A program made the translations under genes and the position numbers. This document shows, piece by piece, positions 34,487 to 43,422 of a stretch of 64,000 bases of DNA. Source of the DNA: Actinomadura violacea (GTDB lineage Bacteria; Actinomycetota; Actinomycetes; Streptosporangiales; Streptosporangiaceae). The stretch is taken from positions 1 through 64,000 of the forward strand of contig NZ_JAGEPF010000045.1 in NCBI RefSeq assembly GCF_017573465.1, given 5' to 3'. Under the pieces are notes generated by a model. It worked only from the letters and a program-made list of their open reading frames with translations, made no database searches and was not told the origin of the DNA. Numbering within the stretch: the first letter of the stretch is position 1; each line of letters begins with the position of its first letter.

Positions 34487-35116
34487 ATGCCGAACGTGCT
34501 GGTACTGGGCGCTGGCGGACGGATCGCACAACAGGCGACCCGCATGCTCGCCGACAACGACGCTGACCTGACCCTGTTCGCACGCGACCCCGGCCGCCTC
34601 ACCGACACGCCCGCCTCAGCCCGGGTCGTCGAAGGCGACGTACTGGACCGCGACCGCCTCGCCGATGCCGTGGCCGGGCAGGACATCGTCTACGCCAACC
34701 TCGCAGGCGACCTCGACGTCCAAGCCGAACGCATCGTCGAGGCGATGCGGAAACAGAGCGTCCAACGCCTGATCTTCATCACCTCGCTGGGAATCTACGA
34801 CGAGGTCCCGGGCGCCTTCGGCGAATGGAACCGGCGGCAGATCGGCGGAATGCTCCCGCCCTACCGCGCCGCCGCCGACACCATCGAGGCCTCCTCCCTC
34901 GACTACACGATCCTGCGGCCCGCCTGGCTCACCGACACCGACGAAGTCGACTACGAGCTCACCCACAAAGACGAACCCTTCAAGGGAACCGAGGTCTCCC
35001 GCAAGAGCGTGGCGGCCCTGGTCGCCGACATCATCGCCTCGCCCGACCTGTGGCCACGCTCGAACCTCGGAGTGAACAAACCCGGCACCGACAGCGACAA
35101 GCCGTCATTCCTATGA
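34487..35116 (+). CDS. NAD(P)-binding NmrA-like oxidoreductase
   Basis: The protein has 209 aa from ATG at 34487; another ATG at 34445 would add 14 residues. The atypical SDR pattern is LVLGAGGRIAQQATRMLADN, FARDPGRL, VEGDVLDRDRLADAV, IFITSLGIYDE, and TILRPAWLT. It matches the short SDR_a5-like NAD(P)H-binding proteins common in actinomycetes. The 67-bp gap to the upstream hydrolase suggests co-transcription. Confidence 0.85.
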   Translation: MPNVLVLGAGGRIAQQATRMLADNDADLTLFARDPGRLTDTPASARVVEGDVLDRDRLADAVAGQDIVYANLAGDLDVQAERIVEAMRKQSVQRLIFITSLGIYDEVPGAFGEWNRRQIGGMLPPYRAAADTIEASSLDYTILRPAWLTDTDEVDYELTHKDEPFKGTEVSRKSVAALVADIIASPDLWPRSNLGVNKPGTDSDKPSFL

Positions 35117-35173
35117 CATGTCGGGTTTCTCCCGAACGTGACCCCAGGGCCAAAAGGAGTCATGCGCAGCGAC

Positions 35174-36517
35174 CAGGGCAATTTCAAGGTCGCCTGTCTG
35201 AGGTGATCAGGCCCTGTTGTCCGGATCGGCTGCGGTTACGCAGGGTGATGCCGGAACGAAGATGACCTTCTGTTCGGGATCATGGGAGTTCTCACGCTTC
35301 CAGTACCCGAACAAGAAGGTCATCGGTGTCAGTTTCGCATGCCCGGGCGGTCCCGTCTCTGCTGGATGGCCTGGATGGCCTGACCGATCCGCGCAGGCGC
35401 CGGGGGATCCAGCACCGGCTGGTGGCGGTCCTGGCGGTGGCGGTGGTGGCCACGCTGGGCGGGGCCTACAACTACCGGGAGATGGGATCGGCGGCCGCGG
35501 ACTTCTCCCAAGACCTGCTCGCCATGGTGGGAGCGCGGTGGACCCGCTCACGCGTCGGCGCGCCGCCGCCGGAGCCGCCACGATCCGCCGGGTCCTGATC
35601 GCGGTGGACGCCGACGCGCTCGACCGCGTCATCGGCGACTGGCTGCGGGCCTGCGCCGCCTGCGACCAGGCCGGATGGCAGATCGCGCTGGACGGCAAGG
35701 ACCTGCACGGCGCCTAGGCCGACGACGGCCGGCCGGTGCTGTTCTCCGCGCTGGTCCACGCCGCGGGGGGCAGGCCCCGGTGACGCTCGCCCAGATCCGC
35801 GTTCCCGAGGGCACCACCGAGACCACCCAGGTCAAGACCCTGCTGGCCGGCCTGGAGATCGACGGTGCACTGGTGACGATGGACGCCGCGCACACCTGCG
35901 CCGCCACCGCCCGCCACCTGGTGAAGGACAAGAACGCCGACTACTTGATGGCGGTCAAGGGCAACCGCGAAGTGCTGTACGCGGCCTGCAAACGCCTGGC
36001 GTCCGCCCTGGTGTCGGGCGGGCAGACCCCGCACGTGGTCACCGAGGACGATCACGGCCGGATCGGCACCTGGACGACCTGGAGCACCGGCCTTCCCCCG
36101 GGAGCCGGGGTGAAGCTGCCGCATGCCGCCCGCCTGGCGGTGATCCGCCGCGACATCGCCGACCTGGCAGGACGCCCCACCAGCAAGGAGACCGTTCTGA
36201 TGGTCACCAGCCGCGCCTGGATGACCAGCGCCGACTTCCACACCTGCACCCGCGGGCACTGGTCGATCGAGAACGTCGAGCACCGCCCCCGCGACACCGT
36301 ATGGCGCGAAGACGACCAGCAGGCCTACCTGGGCAACGGCCCCCGCAACACCGCCGCCCTGCGCAACCTCGCCCTCGGCGTCCTGGCCGTCAACGGCATC
36401 ACCAAGATCACCGAAACCGTCCAACGGATCGGCCGCGACCACGACCGCGCCGCCCCGCTGCTCATGCTCACATAACGTCACCACCAGCCATCACCCAACG
36501 ACTTCGAAATTGCCCTG
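35174..36517 (+). mobile_element. Inactive ISAs1-family insertion sequence
   Basis: The ends are a 19-bp inverted repeat: CAGGGCAATTTCAAGGTCG at 35174-35192 and its near-perfect complement at 36499-36517 (17 of 19 match). The total length of 1344 bp is typical for ISAs1 elements. The 10-bp flanks do not match, so no target duplication is visible. The single transposase gene inside is broken. Confidence 0.85.
35326..36475 (+). pseudogene. Broken ISAs1 transposase
   Basis: The first frame (from 35326) carries LLDGLDGLTDPRRRRGIQH and AVLAVAVVATLGG. It shifts near 35535 to a second frame ending in WQIALDGKDLHGA, the first catalytic Asp, with TAG at 35715. After another frameshift near 35775 the third frame runs to 36475 with VTMDAAHTCAATAR (second Asp), MAVKGNREVL, and HWSIENVEHRPRDTVW with the catalytic Glu, ending in NTAALRNLALGVL. 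Two frameshifts and one nonsense codon make it non-functional. Confidence 0.88.
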
Positions 36518-36630
36518 CCCGTCGGTGCTGACGGCATCGGCGGCGACCGGACCACTGCCGGCCAGCTTTGCCGTGTCGTCGATCGCCGATGCAGGGACCA
36601 CGGTGGCTGCATTTCGACGCTCTCTTGGCC

Positions 36631-38472
36631 TCAGTGCAGGTGTGTCGGGAAGAAGCCTGCTCGTTGGCCTCCGGCTCCGGTGAAGTGGTAGGTGGTGGCC
36701 TCCGAGAGCACTTTGGTCGGCGGGTCGCCGTTCTCGATGACGACGGCTTGCCCAGGAAAGGAAAGCATGTCTTTGTAGAAACGGTCGACGACGGTAGATG
36801 TCATTTCGACATCGGGTATATCGGGAACTTCGTCGGGTTCCGGATCGCGGTAGGTGACCACCGGTGAGTCCAGGACGACGAAGCCGAGATGGTATAGATC
36901 TCGGCCCATGCAAAAGCGTGCCAATGCTGTGGTGAAAGCAGAGTGAAGGACGGATCGTACGCCTTTGCCGCGTCCGGCACGTATTCGTCCGCCCGCGCGG
37001 ATCTCGGCGTGGTATTGATCGTATTCTGCGTGATCGACGTCTGGGACCTGCCATGCATCCAGCGTTTGTTGGAGGACGGAGTCGAAATCGCCCAGGACAC
37101 TCGTCGGGATGTACTGCGTGGAACGTGTGGACGGAACAGATCCCTCACCGACTAGGCGGGAGCGCTTCTCGTCCAGCTCTGCGATGCGTTCGTGCAGTTC
37201 CAACTCCCGCTCGACAGCGGAGCGTTCCTCCACAAGCGCTTCGACGTCCGATCGCAGTAGAGCGATGCCGCCTTCCAGTTCGGCGATGATCTGGTCCCAC
37301 CTACCGATGTCGGACTGGGCCTCAACCCGGCGGCTGAGGAGGGCGGTCTGTTCGTCGTCCAGGTCGGCGATCGTTGGCAGCAAGTCCCCGAGCAGAGCAG
37401 ATGTCTTGGCAGCCTCGGCCTCCACCGCAACGTAAAGCTGAGTGGTCTCCTCCACGCTGTGGCTGGGCTGTTGATGCTCAACTTCCGCGCCACAGAACAC
37501 GCAGGTGCCGACTTTGAAGTAGCCCAGGATGCTGCCTACTTCGTTGACCATCGCCAGACGCTCTAGGTCCGAGCGGTATTGGGCCTCCAATAGCCGAAAG
37601 CGGCCCAGCAGGTCACTGACTTCGGTCAGTCGCTCGTCGAGTACGGCCAGCTCCCTGGCGGTATTCATGCGGGAGTCAACTGCTTCGTGGTGGGATTCGT
37701 TGACTTGACGCAGCGGGCCGGACTGATCCTCCAGCGCTCCGCGGATTCGAATGAGTCGGTCGCGCAGTTGGCGATCGTTCTCCTGTGTGGCGAGTTTGGA
37801 CGACAGGTCGATGGCGAGCTGGTCCAGGAGTTGTATCTGCCCCTTGTGGACGCGGCGTTGACCCGCATTGGGGCCGGTTTCCACGGCCGGATCTCCCTCT
37901 CCGGTCAACAGGAACCGCATGACGGACAACTCTGCGGTGCGGGTAGCGGCCGTGCCGGTCCGCAGCACCGGAGGCACCTGACCGACCATTCGGTTCTCGG
38001 TGACCAAAGACAGGTGCACCAGGTCGGCTAGCGCGAGAGGACGAGTTCCGCCCGCTTCGTTCTTGCGGATCAGGATTCCGTCAAGGCCCAGCGCGCGTAG
38101 CAGATGAATCGACAGGCTATTCTTGCTGCGGGCATTGTGGACCGCAGTGACCGTCGCATCCGGGGGCCGGATCACCTGATCGCGCAGGTCCTCGTTGTGT
38201 AGATGGATGCTGTTGGTCTCTGGGGCGCGGACTAGAGTCAAAGGGGCACCGTCTGGCATGAGTAACCCCAGAAGAATCTGGGTGTAGCCATCTGCCTCCG
38301 GCACCATTGTCGGGTCGGCGCCCCCGAACATGTATTCGATGGACTTGACGATGAAAGACTTGCCGGTGTCGGAGGTGCCGTAGATGACGGTCAGCTCTGG
38401 GCCGAACACGATCTGCGCGGGGGGCACATGGGACCCGGCATAGGTGAGATGGGTCAGCTGTAGTTCAGTCAC
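36631..38472 (-). CDS. ABC-3C system ATPase: SMC/Rad50-like with a zinc-hook CxxC
   Basis: The protein has 613 aa from GTG at 38470-38472, overlapping the preceding gene by 8 bp. The N-terminal ABC half has Walker A GTSDTGKS at residues 32-39. A long coiled-coil region (about 205-500) is interrupted by VGTCVFCGAEVEHQ, one CxxC at residues 324-327 placed like the Rad50 zinc hook. The C-terminal half has LGFVVLDSPVV as Walker B region and a late AVVIENGDPP strand. This matches the ATPases (DUF3732-like) of ABC three-component conflict systems. It is the last gene of a three-gene operon with the middle component and nuclease effector. Expected role: sensing or handling nucleoprotein and triggering the effector. 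Confidence 0.85.
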   Translation of the reverse strand: MTELQLTHLTYAGSHVPPAQIVFGPELTVIYGTSDTGKSFIVKSIEYMFGGADPTMVPEADGYTQILLGLLMPDGAPLTLVRAPETNSIHLHNEDLRDQVIRPPDATVTAVHNARSKNSLSIHLLRALGLDGILIRKNEAGGTRPLALADLVHLSLVTENRMVGQVPPVLRTGTAATRTAELSVMRFLLTGEGDPAVETGPNAGQRRVHKGQIQLLDQLAIDLSSKLATQENDRQLRDRLIRIRGALEDQSGPLRQVNESHHEAVDSRMNTARELAVLDERLTEVSDLLGRFRLLEAQYRSDLERLAMVNEVGSILGYFKVGTCVFCGAEVEHQQPSHSVEETTQLYVAVEAEAAKTSALLGDLLPTIADLDDEQTALLSRRVEAQSDIGRWDQIIAELEGGIALLRSDVEALVEERSAVERELELHERIAELDEKRSRLVGEGSVPSTRSTQYIPTSVLGDFDSVLQQTLDAWQVPDVDHAEYDQYHAEIRAGGRIRAGRGKGVRSVLHSAFTTALARFCMGRDLYHLGFVVLDSPVVTYRDPEPDEVPDIPDVEMTSTVVDRFYKDMLSFPGQAVVIENGDPPTKVLSEATTYHFTGAGGQRAGFFPTHLH

Positions 38473-38926
38473 GACGGCCCTCGAACGGTGTGGGTGAGGG
38501 AAGCGAGCCGTTGAGCAAGTTCGCTGTGGTGGCGCGTACGTCGGTCTCCGGCGCCCAATGGTGCACAGCCCACTCGGCCCGCTGGCGCAGTCGCTCCACG
38601 TAGGGAGCCTCAAGGATGTCGACGAAGGCGGGCCCGCGCTCGGTGGCGCGGTAGACCAGACCGGTCTCGTCCGCATCGACCTTGGCGAGGCCAGCGCGGA
38701 TCAGTACCAACAGCGCTTGTTCCAGCACGGTGCGCTTCATGCCTAACTCGCCCGTGTGGCCGGGCAGGGACGGGTGCAGGCTGGGCGGGCCGTTGAGGTC
38801 ACCGCTGTGCAAAACGGCGTGGTCCAGCAGAGCTAGCTGCGCCAAGTCCAGCGGCCGCGGATGGCTCTCTGCCAGCAGCACCAAGGCCCGCACCCCGATC
38901 TCCAGGGGGCTGTTGAGCGGGTTCAT
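38465..38926 (-). CDS. ABC-3C system middle component (MC2-like)
   Basis: The protein has 153 aa from ATG at 38924-38926; its start overlaps the effector stop (ATGA) and its end overlaps the ATPase start. The sequence (MNPLNSPLEIGVRALVLLAE, LAQLALLDHAVLHSGDL, LHPSLPGHTGELGMKR) is the pattern of ABC-3C middle components. The following ALLVLIRAGLAKVDADETGL, then YRATERGPAFVDIL part resembles a winged helix. It probably bridges the ATPase and the effector. No other function is visible. Confidence 0.8.
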   Translation of the reverse strand: MNPLNSPLEIGVRALVLLAESHPRPLDLAQLALLDHAVLHSGDLNGPPSLHPSLPGHTGELGMKRTVLEQALLVLIRAGLAKVDADETGLVYRATERGPAFVDILEAPYVERLRQRAEWAVHHWAPETDVRATTANLLNGSLPSPTPFEGRRD

Positions 38927-40014
38927 GAGGCTCCCTCTTCCTCGCACCATGCCAGTCGGCCATCGTTCGCCAGGTGATGGCATACCCCCTTGCGATCCAA
39001 GGGCCTCACGTACCTGCTGAGAACCGTTTCGGTCAGAGCAATGACCCCGGCAGCTTCGAGGACAGCCTGCAGACGGTCCCAGCCGTATTCGTAGCGCCTG
39101 TCGGAAACCTCTACTGCAATGGTGTGGACGTCATCCAAGATCGCGTTGAAGTGCCCGTCGGGGTAAGCGTCGCGAGCGAAGCGACGCAGGGATTCAGCGC
39201 TATAGAACGCCTCGCGCTGGCGCCGCATGTGATCGCCCGCCTTGGGGTGTTGGGCGATCAGTTCCAGAGTGTCGGCCGCGTCCTTCCAGCGCTCGGCATA
39301 CACCTTTACGAGCTCTCGAACGTATCGGGTCTCGCCGGGATCGTGCCGGTCAGGAGGTTGAAGGATGGCAGGGCGCTCGCGTAACTCGTCACCGAAGCGG
39401 GTCGCCCAGGCCGGAGTGGTCTTGTGTTGGGCGAGCATCAGGTCCATGTCGACCGGTACGAACATGGAGAAGTCCGTCTGCTCGGCCAGCTCCCTGACGC
39501 GAAGTTGCTCCTCGGGCGTCAGTCGGGTGATGACCTCATCGGTGGTTCCCGTCAGGTCTTGGAGGAACGTTGCGCGGGCCTCGCTCGGCTTGGCGAGAGC
39601 CTGCCGCAGTGTGCGGGCGATCGCCGGCGCGACGAAGACGTACTGCGTCGGCCGGATGAAGTGACCCAGCACGACACCGGCGAACATCTTCCGCATCTCA
39701 GCCGAGGCTGTATTCCAGCTCAAGGCACTCTTGTAGCGCTTGCACTGGTAGTTGTCCCACGGCCCTTCCAGGCCCTGCGGCGTGCGGTAGCCGGCCACAT
39801 CGATCCCGTGGTCACCGCTACCGCCGTGCCGCTCCACCCGCACGTACAGTGGATTCAGCGCCGGAACCCACTCCTTGACGAACTCCTCGAACTCATCCGG
39901 GTCATAGCCGAAGACGATCTTCTTGGGACTCGGCATGGAGGGGAACTGCATCGCCGGGCCCCTGAGCACCAGGGGTGGCTCGGGGGGATCGCCTTGTGGC
40001 ACGTGCTCCGACAC
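38923..40014 (-). CDS. ABC-3C effector: Mrr-like nuclease domain plus ABC-3C C-terminal domain
   Basis: The protein has 363 aa from GTG at 40012-40014 with AAGGGGG ahead. The N-terminal domain shows a restriction-endonuclease-like core: GSGDHGIDVAGY (Asp about 72) followed by NYQCKRYK (Gln 90, Lys 92), the D...QxK form of the PD-(D/E)xK site seen in Mrr-type enzymes. Residues 190-350 form a helical C-terminal domain (DELRERPAI, YVRELVKVYAERWKDAAD, RYEYGWDRLQAVLEA) like that of ABC-3C effectors. It is first in the operon. Expected role: DNA cleavage when the ATPase detects invading or damaged nucleic acid. That role is inferred from family and context. Confidence 0.82.
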   Translation of the reverse strand: MSEHVPQGDPPEPPLVLRGPAMQFPSMPSPKKIVFGYDPDEFEEFVKEWVPALNPLYVRVERHGGSGDHGIDVAGYRTPQGLEGPWDNYQCKRYKSALSWNTASAEMRKMFAGVVLGHFIRPTQYVFVAPAIARTLRQALAKPSEARATFLQDLTGTTDEVITRLTPEEQLRVRELAEQTDFSMFVPVDMDLMLAQHKTTPAWATRFGDELRERPAILQPPDRHDPGETRYVRELVKVYAERWKDAADTLELIAQHPKAGDHMRRQREAFYSAESLRRFARDAYPDGHFNAILDDVHTIAVEVSDRRYEYGWDRLQAVLEAAGVIALTETVLSRYVRPLDRKGVCHHLANDGRLAWCEEEGAS

Positions 40015-40400
40015 ATTCCCCCTTCAATCCGCAACAAATGCCGATGTAGACGCTACGGCAAAAAGATATCATCGATGGATCAATTGGAACAGATCCACCT
40101 TTGATGCATAAGCGGCGATGCTTCAGGCGTCGCGGTGCGCAGATGGCTCGACTGCACAACCTGAGCGGGACGGCGAGAGGTGCGGGTGTCGGGTATGCGA
40201 TGTCCTGTGGGCTCCATCGTTACCACCCGCATCCGCTGAGCCACAGTACGCAACTTGCCGGCGCGGAGGAGCTTGCCGGCGCGTTCCACCCGGGCATTGC
40301 CCAGAGCAAGGGCATGCGTCTGGTCGGCGTGGTAAACGCCCTGGTTATGCCAGCACATGTGGCGCTTTAGCTCGCGCAAGACCGTTTGTGAGAGCCCAGT
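40015..40400. other. AT-rich promoter region of the ABC-3C operon and non-coding DNA
   Basis: The stretch 40040-40100 is clearly AT-rich for this genome and lies upstream of the effector gene, so it should carry the operon promoter; no confident hexamers were fixed. The rest shows no convincing gene. Confidence 0.45.
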
Positions 40401-40700
40401 TTAACTGGCAGCGACCTCGATCCCGTCTCCGTGCTCGGACAGCGTGGCGATGCGTTGTCGCTCCGACAGGAAGTGGTACCGAGACGATTGGGACTTCTGT
40501 GCCACACGGGCGGCAGGGAAGCCGCGGCGCTCGGCCCAACATCGCTACCCGGTTTTGTGGCCGATCCTCTACCTGTCGGCGCGCCTCAATCGGCCCGACA
40601 CCAGCGAGGATCAACCTCCAGTGCTCGTCCTGGATCTCCAGCTGCCGCTTGCGTCCCCGTCGTTCCAACTCGACACGATGCCCATCATCTCGGAGCGGCC
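40401..40700 (-). pseudogene. IS30-family transposase N-terminal remnant
   Basis: One frame reads RGRKRQLEIQDEHWRLILAG and then VGPIEARRQV, the start of an actinobacterial IS30 transposase. After an internal TAG and a frameshift, another frame gives WAERRGFPAARVAQKS and YHFLSERQRIATLSEHGDG, ending at TAA (complement of 40401-40403). The catalytic part is gone. Confidence 0.6.
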
Positions 40701-40748
40701 GTGCAGCATGGCGATTGGGCGGATCGGCACCGGGCACGGTGCGATCGC

Positions 40749-41297
40749 CTAAGCGCCCGAGCCGTCCCCGCCGTGCGGAATATTCAGCACGAGTGCGTCG
40801 CTGAACGGCGGCTCTGCCCGGAACTCGGCGGCCTTGGTCCAGCCCCATCGGAGGTACATTCCGTAGGCGTCTGCGTCGAGGACCGCTGCGAGCGTCGCGA
40901 ACCGCTCTTGCCGGCCAGCTAGCAGGGCGTCCATCAGCCGCCGCCCAAGCCCCTGCCCCCGCTCGGTCTTCGCCACGACCAACTCGACCACCGCGAACTT
41001 GTCCGCCTCAAGCACCTCCGCTGCCGGCTTCGAGGCGTTCTTCCACCACGCACCCGGCGGCATTGTGAACCCGAAGGTGAATCCCACTAGGGCATCTCCG
41101 CGCCGGACGGTGGTCAGCTTGAACCCGGACGCGACTGCCTGGTCGCGGGTCCGCTGAAGGAACCGGTTTCGGGAGTACTTGTCTGCTGCGTTGTAGGGCG
41201 GCTCGGCGTACACCTGCGCGTACAGGTCGGCGATTTCGTCCAGCGATTCCAGCGCAGCCTGCCGGTCCACCACCCGAACCACGAGGTCCTTGGACAT
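40749..41297 (-). CDS. GNAT family N-acetyltransferase
   Basis: The protein has 182 aa from ATG at 41295-41297. GNAT pattern: LADLYAQVYAEPPYN-like N terminus (DLYAQVYAEPPYNAADKYSR), DALVGFTFGFTMPP, FAVVELVVAKTERGQGLGRR with the acetyl-CoA loop GQGLGRRLMDALL, and MYLRWGWTKAAEFRAEP. The substrate is unknown. The stop of the XRE/TPR regulator lies 4 bp upstream of its start, so the two are likely one operon. Confidence 0.87.
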   Translation of the reverse strand: MSKDLVVRVVDRQAALESLDEIADLYAQVYAEPPYNAADKYSRNRFLQRTRDQAVASGFKLTTVRRGDALVGFTFGFTMPPGAWWKNASKPAAEVLEADKFAVVELVVAKTERGQGLGRRLMDALLAGRQERFATLAAVLDADAYGMYLRWGWTKAAEFRAEPPFSDALVLNIPHGGDGSGA

Positions 41298-41300
41298 GGG

Positions 41301-42593
41301 TCACTCCTCTTCGGGTGCCGGCAATGCGAAGGCGTCTCGGTAGTCCCGCACTGTGGGCTGGGTCAGGTCGGCGTCCGGGACTGCTTCCAGCACCATCCGG
41401 GCGCCACGCTGGATCGTTGTAGTCCGCTGGACGGTGGCCAGCGCCTCGATCGTTCTGCCGGCGTGTTCCACGCCCGTGGCGACGTCGCCGGCTCGCACCA
41501 GCGAGGTGGCGCGTAGTAGTTCGATCTGTGCGCGTTGGCGGCGCATCTCCGGTGGGTACAGCGCCGCTGCGGCGTCTTGGGCTTGCGTGGCTCGATCGAA
41601 CGCGCCGGTGTGGGTAGTGGTGAACGCGATCGTGTGCTGTAGCGCGGTCTCTGGCCACGCCCCAGTTGCCAGTCGGTCGTCTGGTGCCGCCGCCGGTAGC
41701 CGTTCCCAGTGGTCGGCTAGTGCGTGGAGCGCCTCGTCGGCCTCGTGCTGCCGGTCCATCATCGCCAAGGTCTGCGCGCGGCTGGCCATTGCTTCGAGCG
41801 CTGCCGCGCCCGCCGCCCTGCCGCCGATCGCGATTGCTTGGTCGGCCAGGCGCAGCACTACTGTCAGCGGGCGTCCGGAGTACAGGCTGTTCATGGCCTC
41901 GTAACCCCGGACCCATACCTGCAGGTCCTGGTCGCGGGAGGCGTCGGCGGCGTGGCGGGCGGTCTTCCACCAGTCGCGGGCGTGGCGGCGCTCGCCGAGC
42001 GTCGACACGGTCATCGCCATGAGCGCGGCGAGCTTGCCCGCCGGGCCGCGCAGGTCATCGCGCGTGGCGCCGTCCGGGACGGTCCGGATTGAGGTCAGCA
42101 GCGAGACCAGGTCCGCCGCAAGGTCGGGTAGCAGTTCGTGCGGCGGGGTGGTGAGGAACGCATGGCCGTGCTCGAACACGGTCTCTTCCCAGTCTTGGAC
42201 CAGGTGTCCGTGTAGGCCGCCGGGGATGGCGCGGTTCAGCGCCTGGCGGATCGGTTCGAGCGGCTCGGTGCGGGATGCAGTGTCGACGCCGAGTAGCGCG
42301 AGGCTGGCCAGCAGGTGTCTGCGATCGGCGTCAGCGTCGCGGGCATCGGGCGGGGGTTCGGCGATCAGTTCGCCTTCGGGGATGCCGAATGCTGTGGCGT
42401 AGTGGGGTCGCCAGTCGCGGGGCCGGTTGACGCCCTTCTCCCAGGAGCGGATCTGCCGGGCCAGGCTGTCGACGTCGCCGAACTCCAGGCCGGCCGCGCG
42501 CATCAACTGCCGCGCCATCTCGGCTTTGGACCAGCCGCGGGCCTCGCGTTCAGATTGCAGTCGTATCGCCCATATGGGTCGGTTGTCGGTCAT
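41301..42593 (-). CDS. XRE-type regulator with a TPR-like helical domain
   Basis: The protein has 430 aa from ATG at 42591-42593. The N-terminal helix-turn-helix (WAIRLQSEREARGWSKAEMA, DSLARQIRSWEKGVNRP) is followed by a long all-helical region with tetratricopeptide-like pairs (AGKLAALMAMTVSTLGERRH, ARDWWKTARHAADASRDQDL, ALEAMASRAQTLAMMDRQHE). This resembles actinobacterial XRE/TPR regulators that may bind a small peptide or partner. It is divergent from the coupled block starting at 42746 and may control it. Confidence 0.8.
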   Translation of the reverse strand: MTDNRPIWAIRLQSEREARGWSKAEMARQLMRAAGLEFGDVDSLARQIRSWEKGVNRPRDWRPHYATAFGIPEGELIAEPPPDARDADADRRHLLASLALLGVDTASRTEPLEPIRQALNRAIPGGLHGHLVQDWEETVFEHGHAFLTTPPHELLPDLAADLVSLLTSIRTVPDGATRDDLRGPAGKLAALMAMTVSTLGERRHARDWWKTARHAADASRDQDLQVWVRGYEAMNSLYSGRPLTVVLRLADQAIAIGGRAAGAAALEAMASRAQTLAMMDRQHEADEALHALADHWERLPAAAPDDRLATGAWPETALQHTIAFTTTHTGAFDRATQAQDAAAALYPPEMRRQRAQIELLRATSLVRAGDVATGVEHAGRTIEALATVQRTTTIQRGARMVLEAVPDADLTQPTVRDYRDAFALPAPEEE

Positions 42594-42745
42594 CGGCGTG
42601 CACCGTTCCGCTGATTTCCGTGCGGGGGGGCGGACAGCGAAGTGTCCGCCCGGTGACCGCCATTGTCCGTCTAGTTCCGCGGCACGTGCACTGGTTTCAC
42701 TGAGCGTAACGACATTGGTACCGCGTTGTGGCAGGAGATCGTCCC

Positions 42746-43126
42746 ATGCACCGCCTGGAACAGCAGCAGAGAACGATGCCTTCCGAGACGGGTGTGCTCG
42801 TGCCACCGTGCGCCGGCACTTCCGACAGGCTCATGCGGCCGGTGTCTCCGAGTCGAAGCGGTGTCGACCGGGCGCGATGGGCGCCGGAGCTGTACGCGTG
42901 GGACATCGACGGGGACGACGAGCACGGCCAGGCCGGCGTCACCGATGACCGCGGCCGCGCGATCGACCACGTCAAGGATGCGCTCGCCGACGCCTCCCCG
43001 GGCACGTCCGGGGAGGTCCGTCGGGTTGCGCTGTCGGGGTCGGGCCGCGGCTGCTACGTCGATCTCGGGACCGAGGCCACCGCACACGTCGATGCGGGGA
43101 CCAACGCCGTCGTGTGGACGAGATGA
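42746..43126 (+). CDS. Hypothetical protein, first gene of a coupled block
   Basis: The protein has 126 aa from ATG at 42746 behind AGGAG at 42733. The N terminus is low in structure; the C-terminal part is ordered (YAWDIDGDDEHGQAGVTDDR, IDHVKDALADASPGTSGEVR, GSGRGCYVDLGTEATAHVD). Its TGA overlaps the next ATG (ATGA, 43123-43126). No family is recognised. Confidence 0.6.
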   Translation: MHRLEQQQRTMPSETGVLVPPCAGTSDRLMRPVSPSRSGVDRARWAPELYAWDIDGDDEHGQAGVTDDRGRAIDHVKDALADASPGTSGEVRRVALSGSGRGCYVDLGTEATAHVDAGTNAVVWTR

Positions 43127-43422
43127 ACACCTTCAAGTTCCGCACGCCCGCCAGCCTGGACCTGCCCGGCGCCATAGGACGGGTGTGCGGCAGGGCGCGG
43201 CGGCGTCGCACAGCCCTCCGGCCGCCGCCACGCCCCGCAACGCGCGGGACCGCGACCAACCAACCCGCCTGCGGCCAGCGCGACGAAGACCGCCCTCACG
43301 CAGTCAGCTCCCGCAAGCCGGCCACACGCCCCGGCAGGCCCAGAGGAAAGGAGCCCCGACCCGCTGCGAGACCGCCCCGCCCTTTCACCCATCACTGGCA
43401 AGGACATCAGGAGGAAACGTGA
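43123..43422 (+). CDS. Small basic hypothetical protein between two coupled genes
   Basis: The protein has 99 aa from ATG at 43123. It is strongly basic and Pro/Arg-rich (RVCGRARRRRTALRPPPRP) and begins MNTFKFRTPASLDLPGAIG. The composition alone would not support a gene, but both ends overlap neighbouring genes in the translational-coupling way: ATGA with the gene before, GTGA (43419-43422) with the gene after. It might instead be a read-through leader for the next gene. Confidence 0.5.
   Translation: MNTFKFRTPASLDLPGAIGRVCGRARRRRTALRPPPRPATRGTATNQPACGQRDEDRPHAVSSRKPATRPGRPRGKEPRPAARPPRPFTHHWQGHQEET

Noticed and set aside
35164..36527. Target-site duplication around the ISAs1 element
   Set aside because: The 10-bp flanks on the two sides do not match, so no duplication can be claimed.
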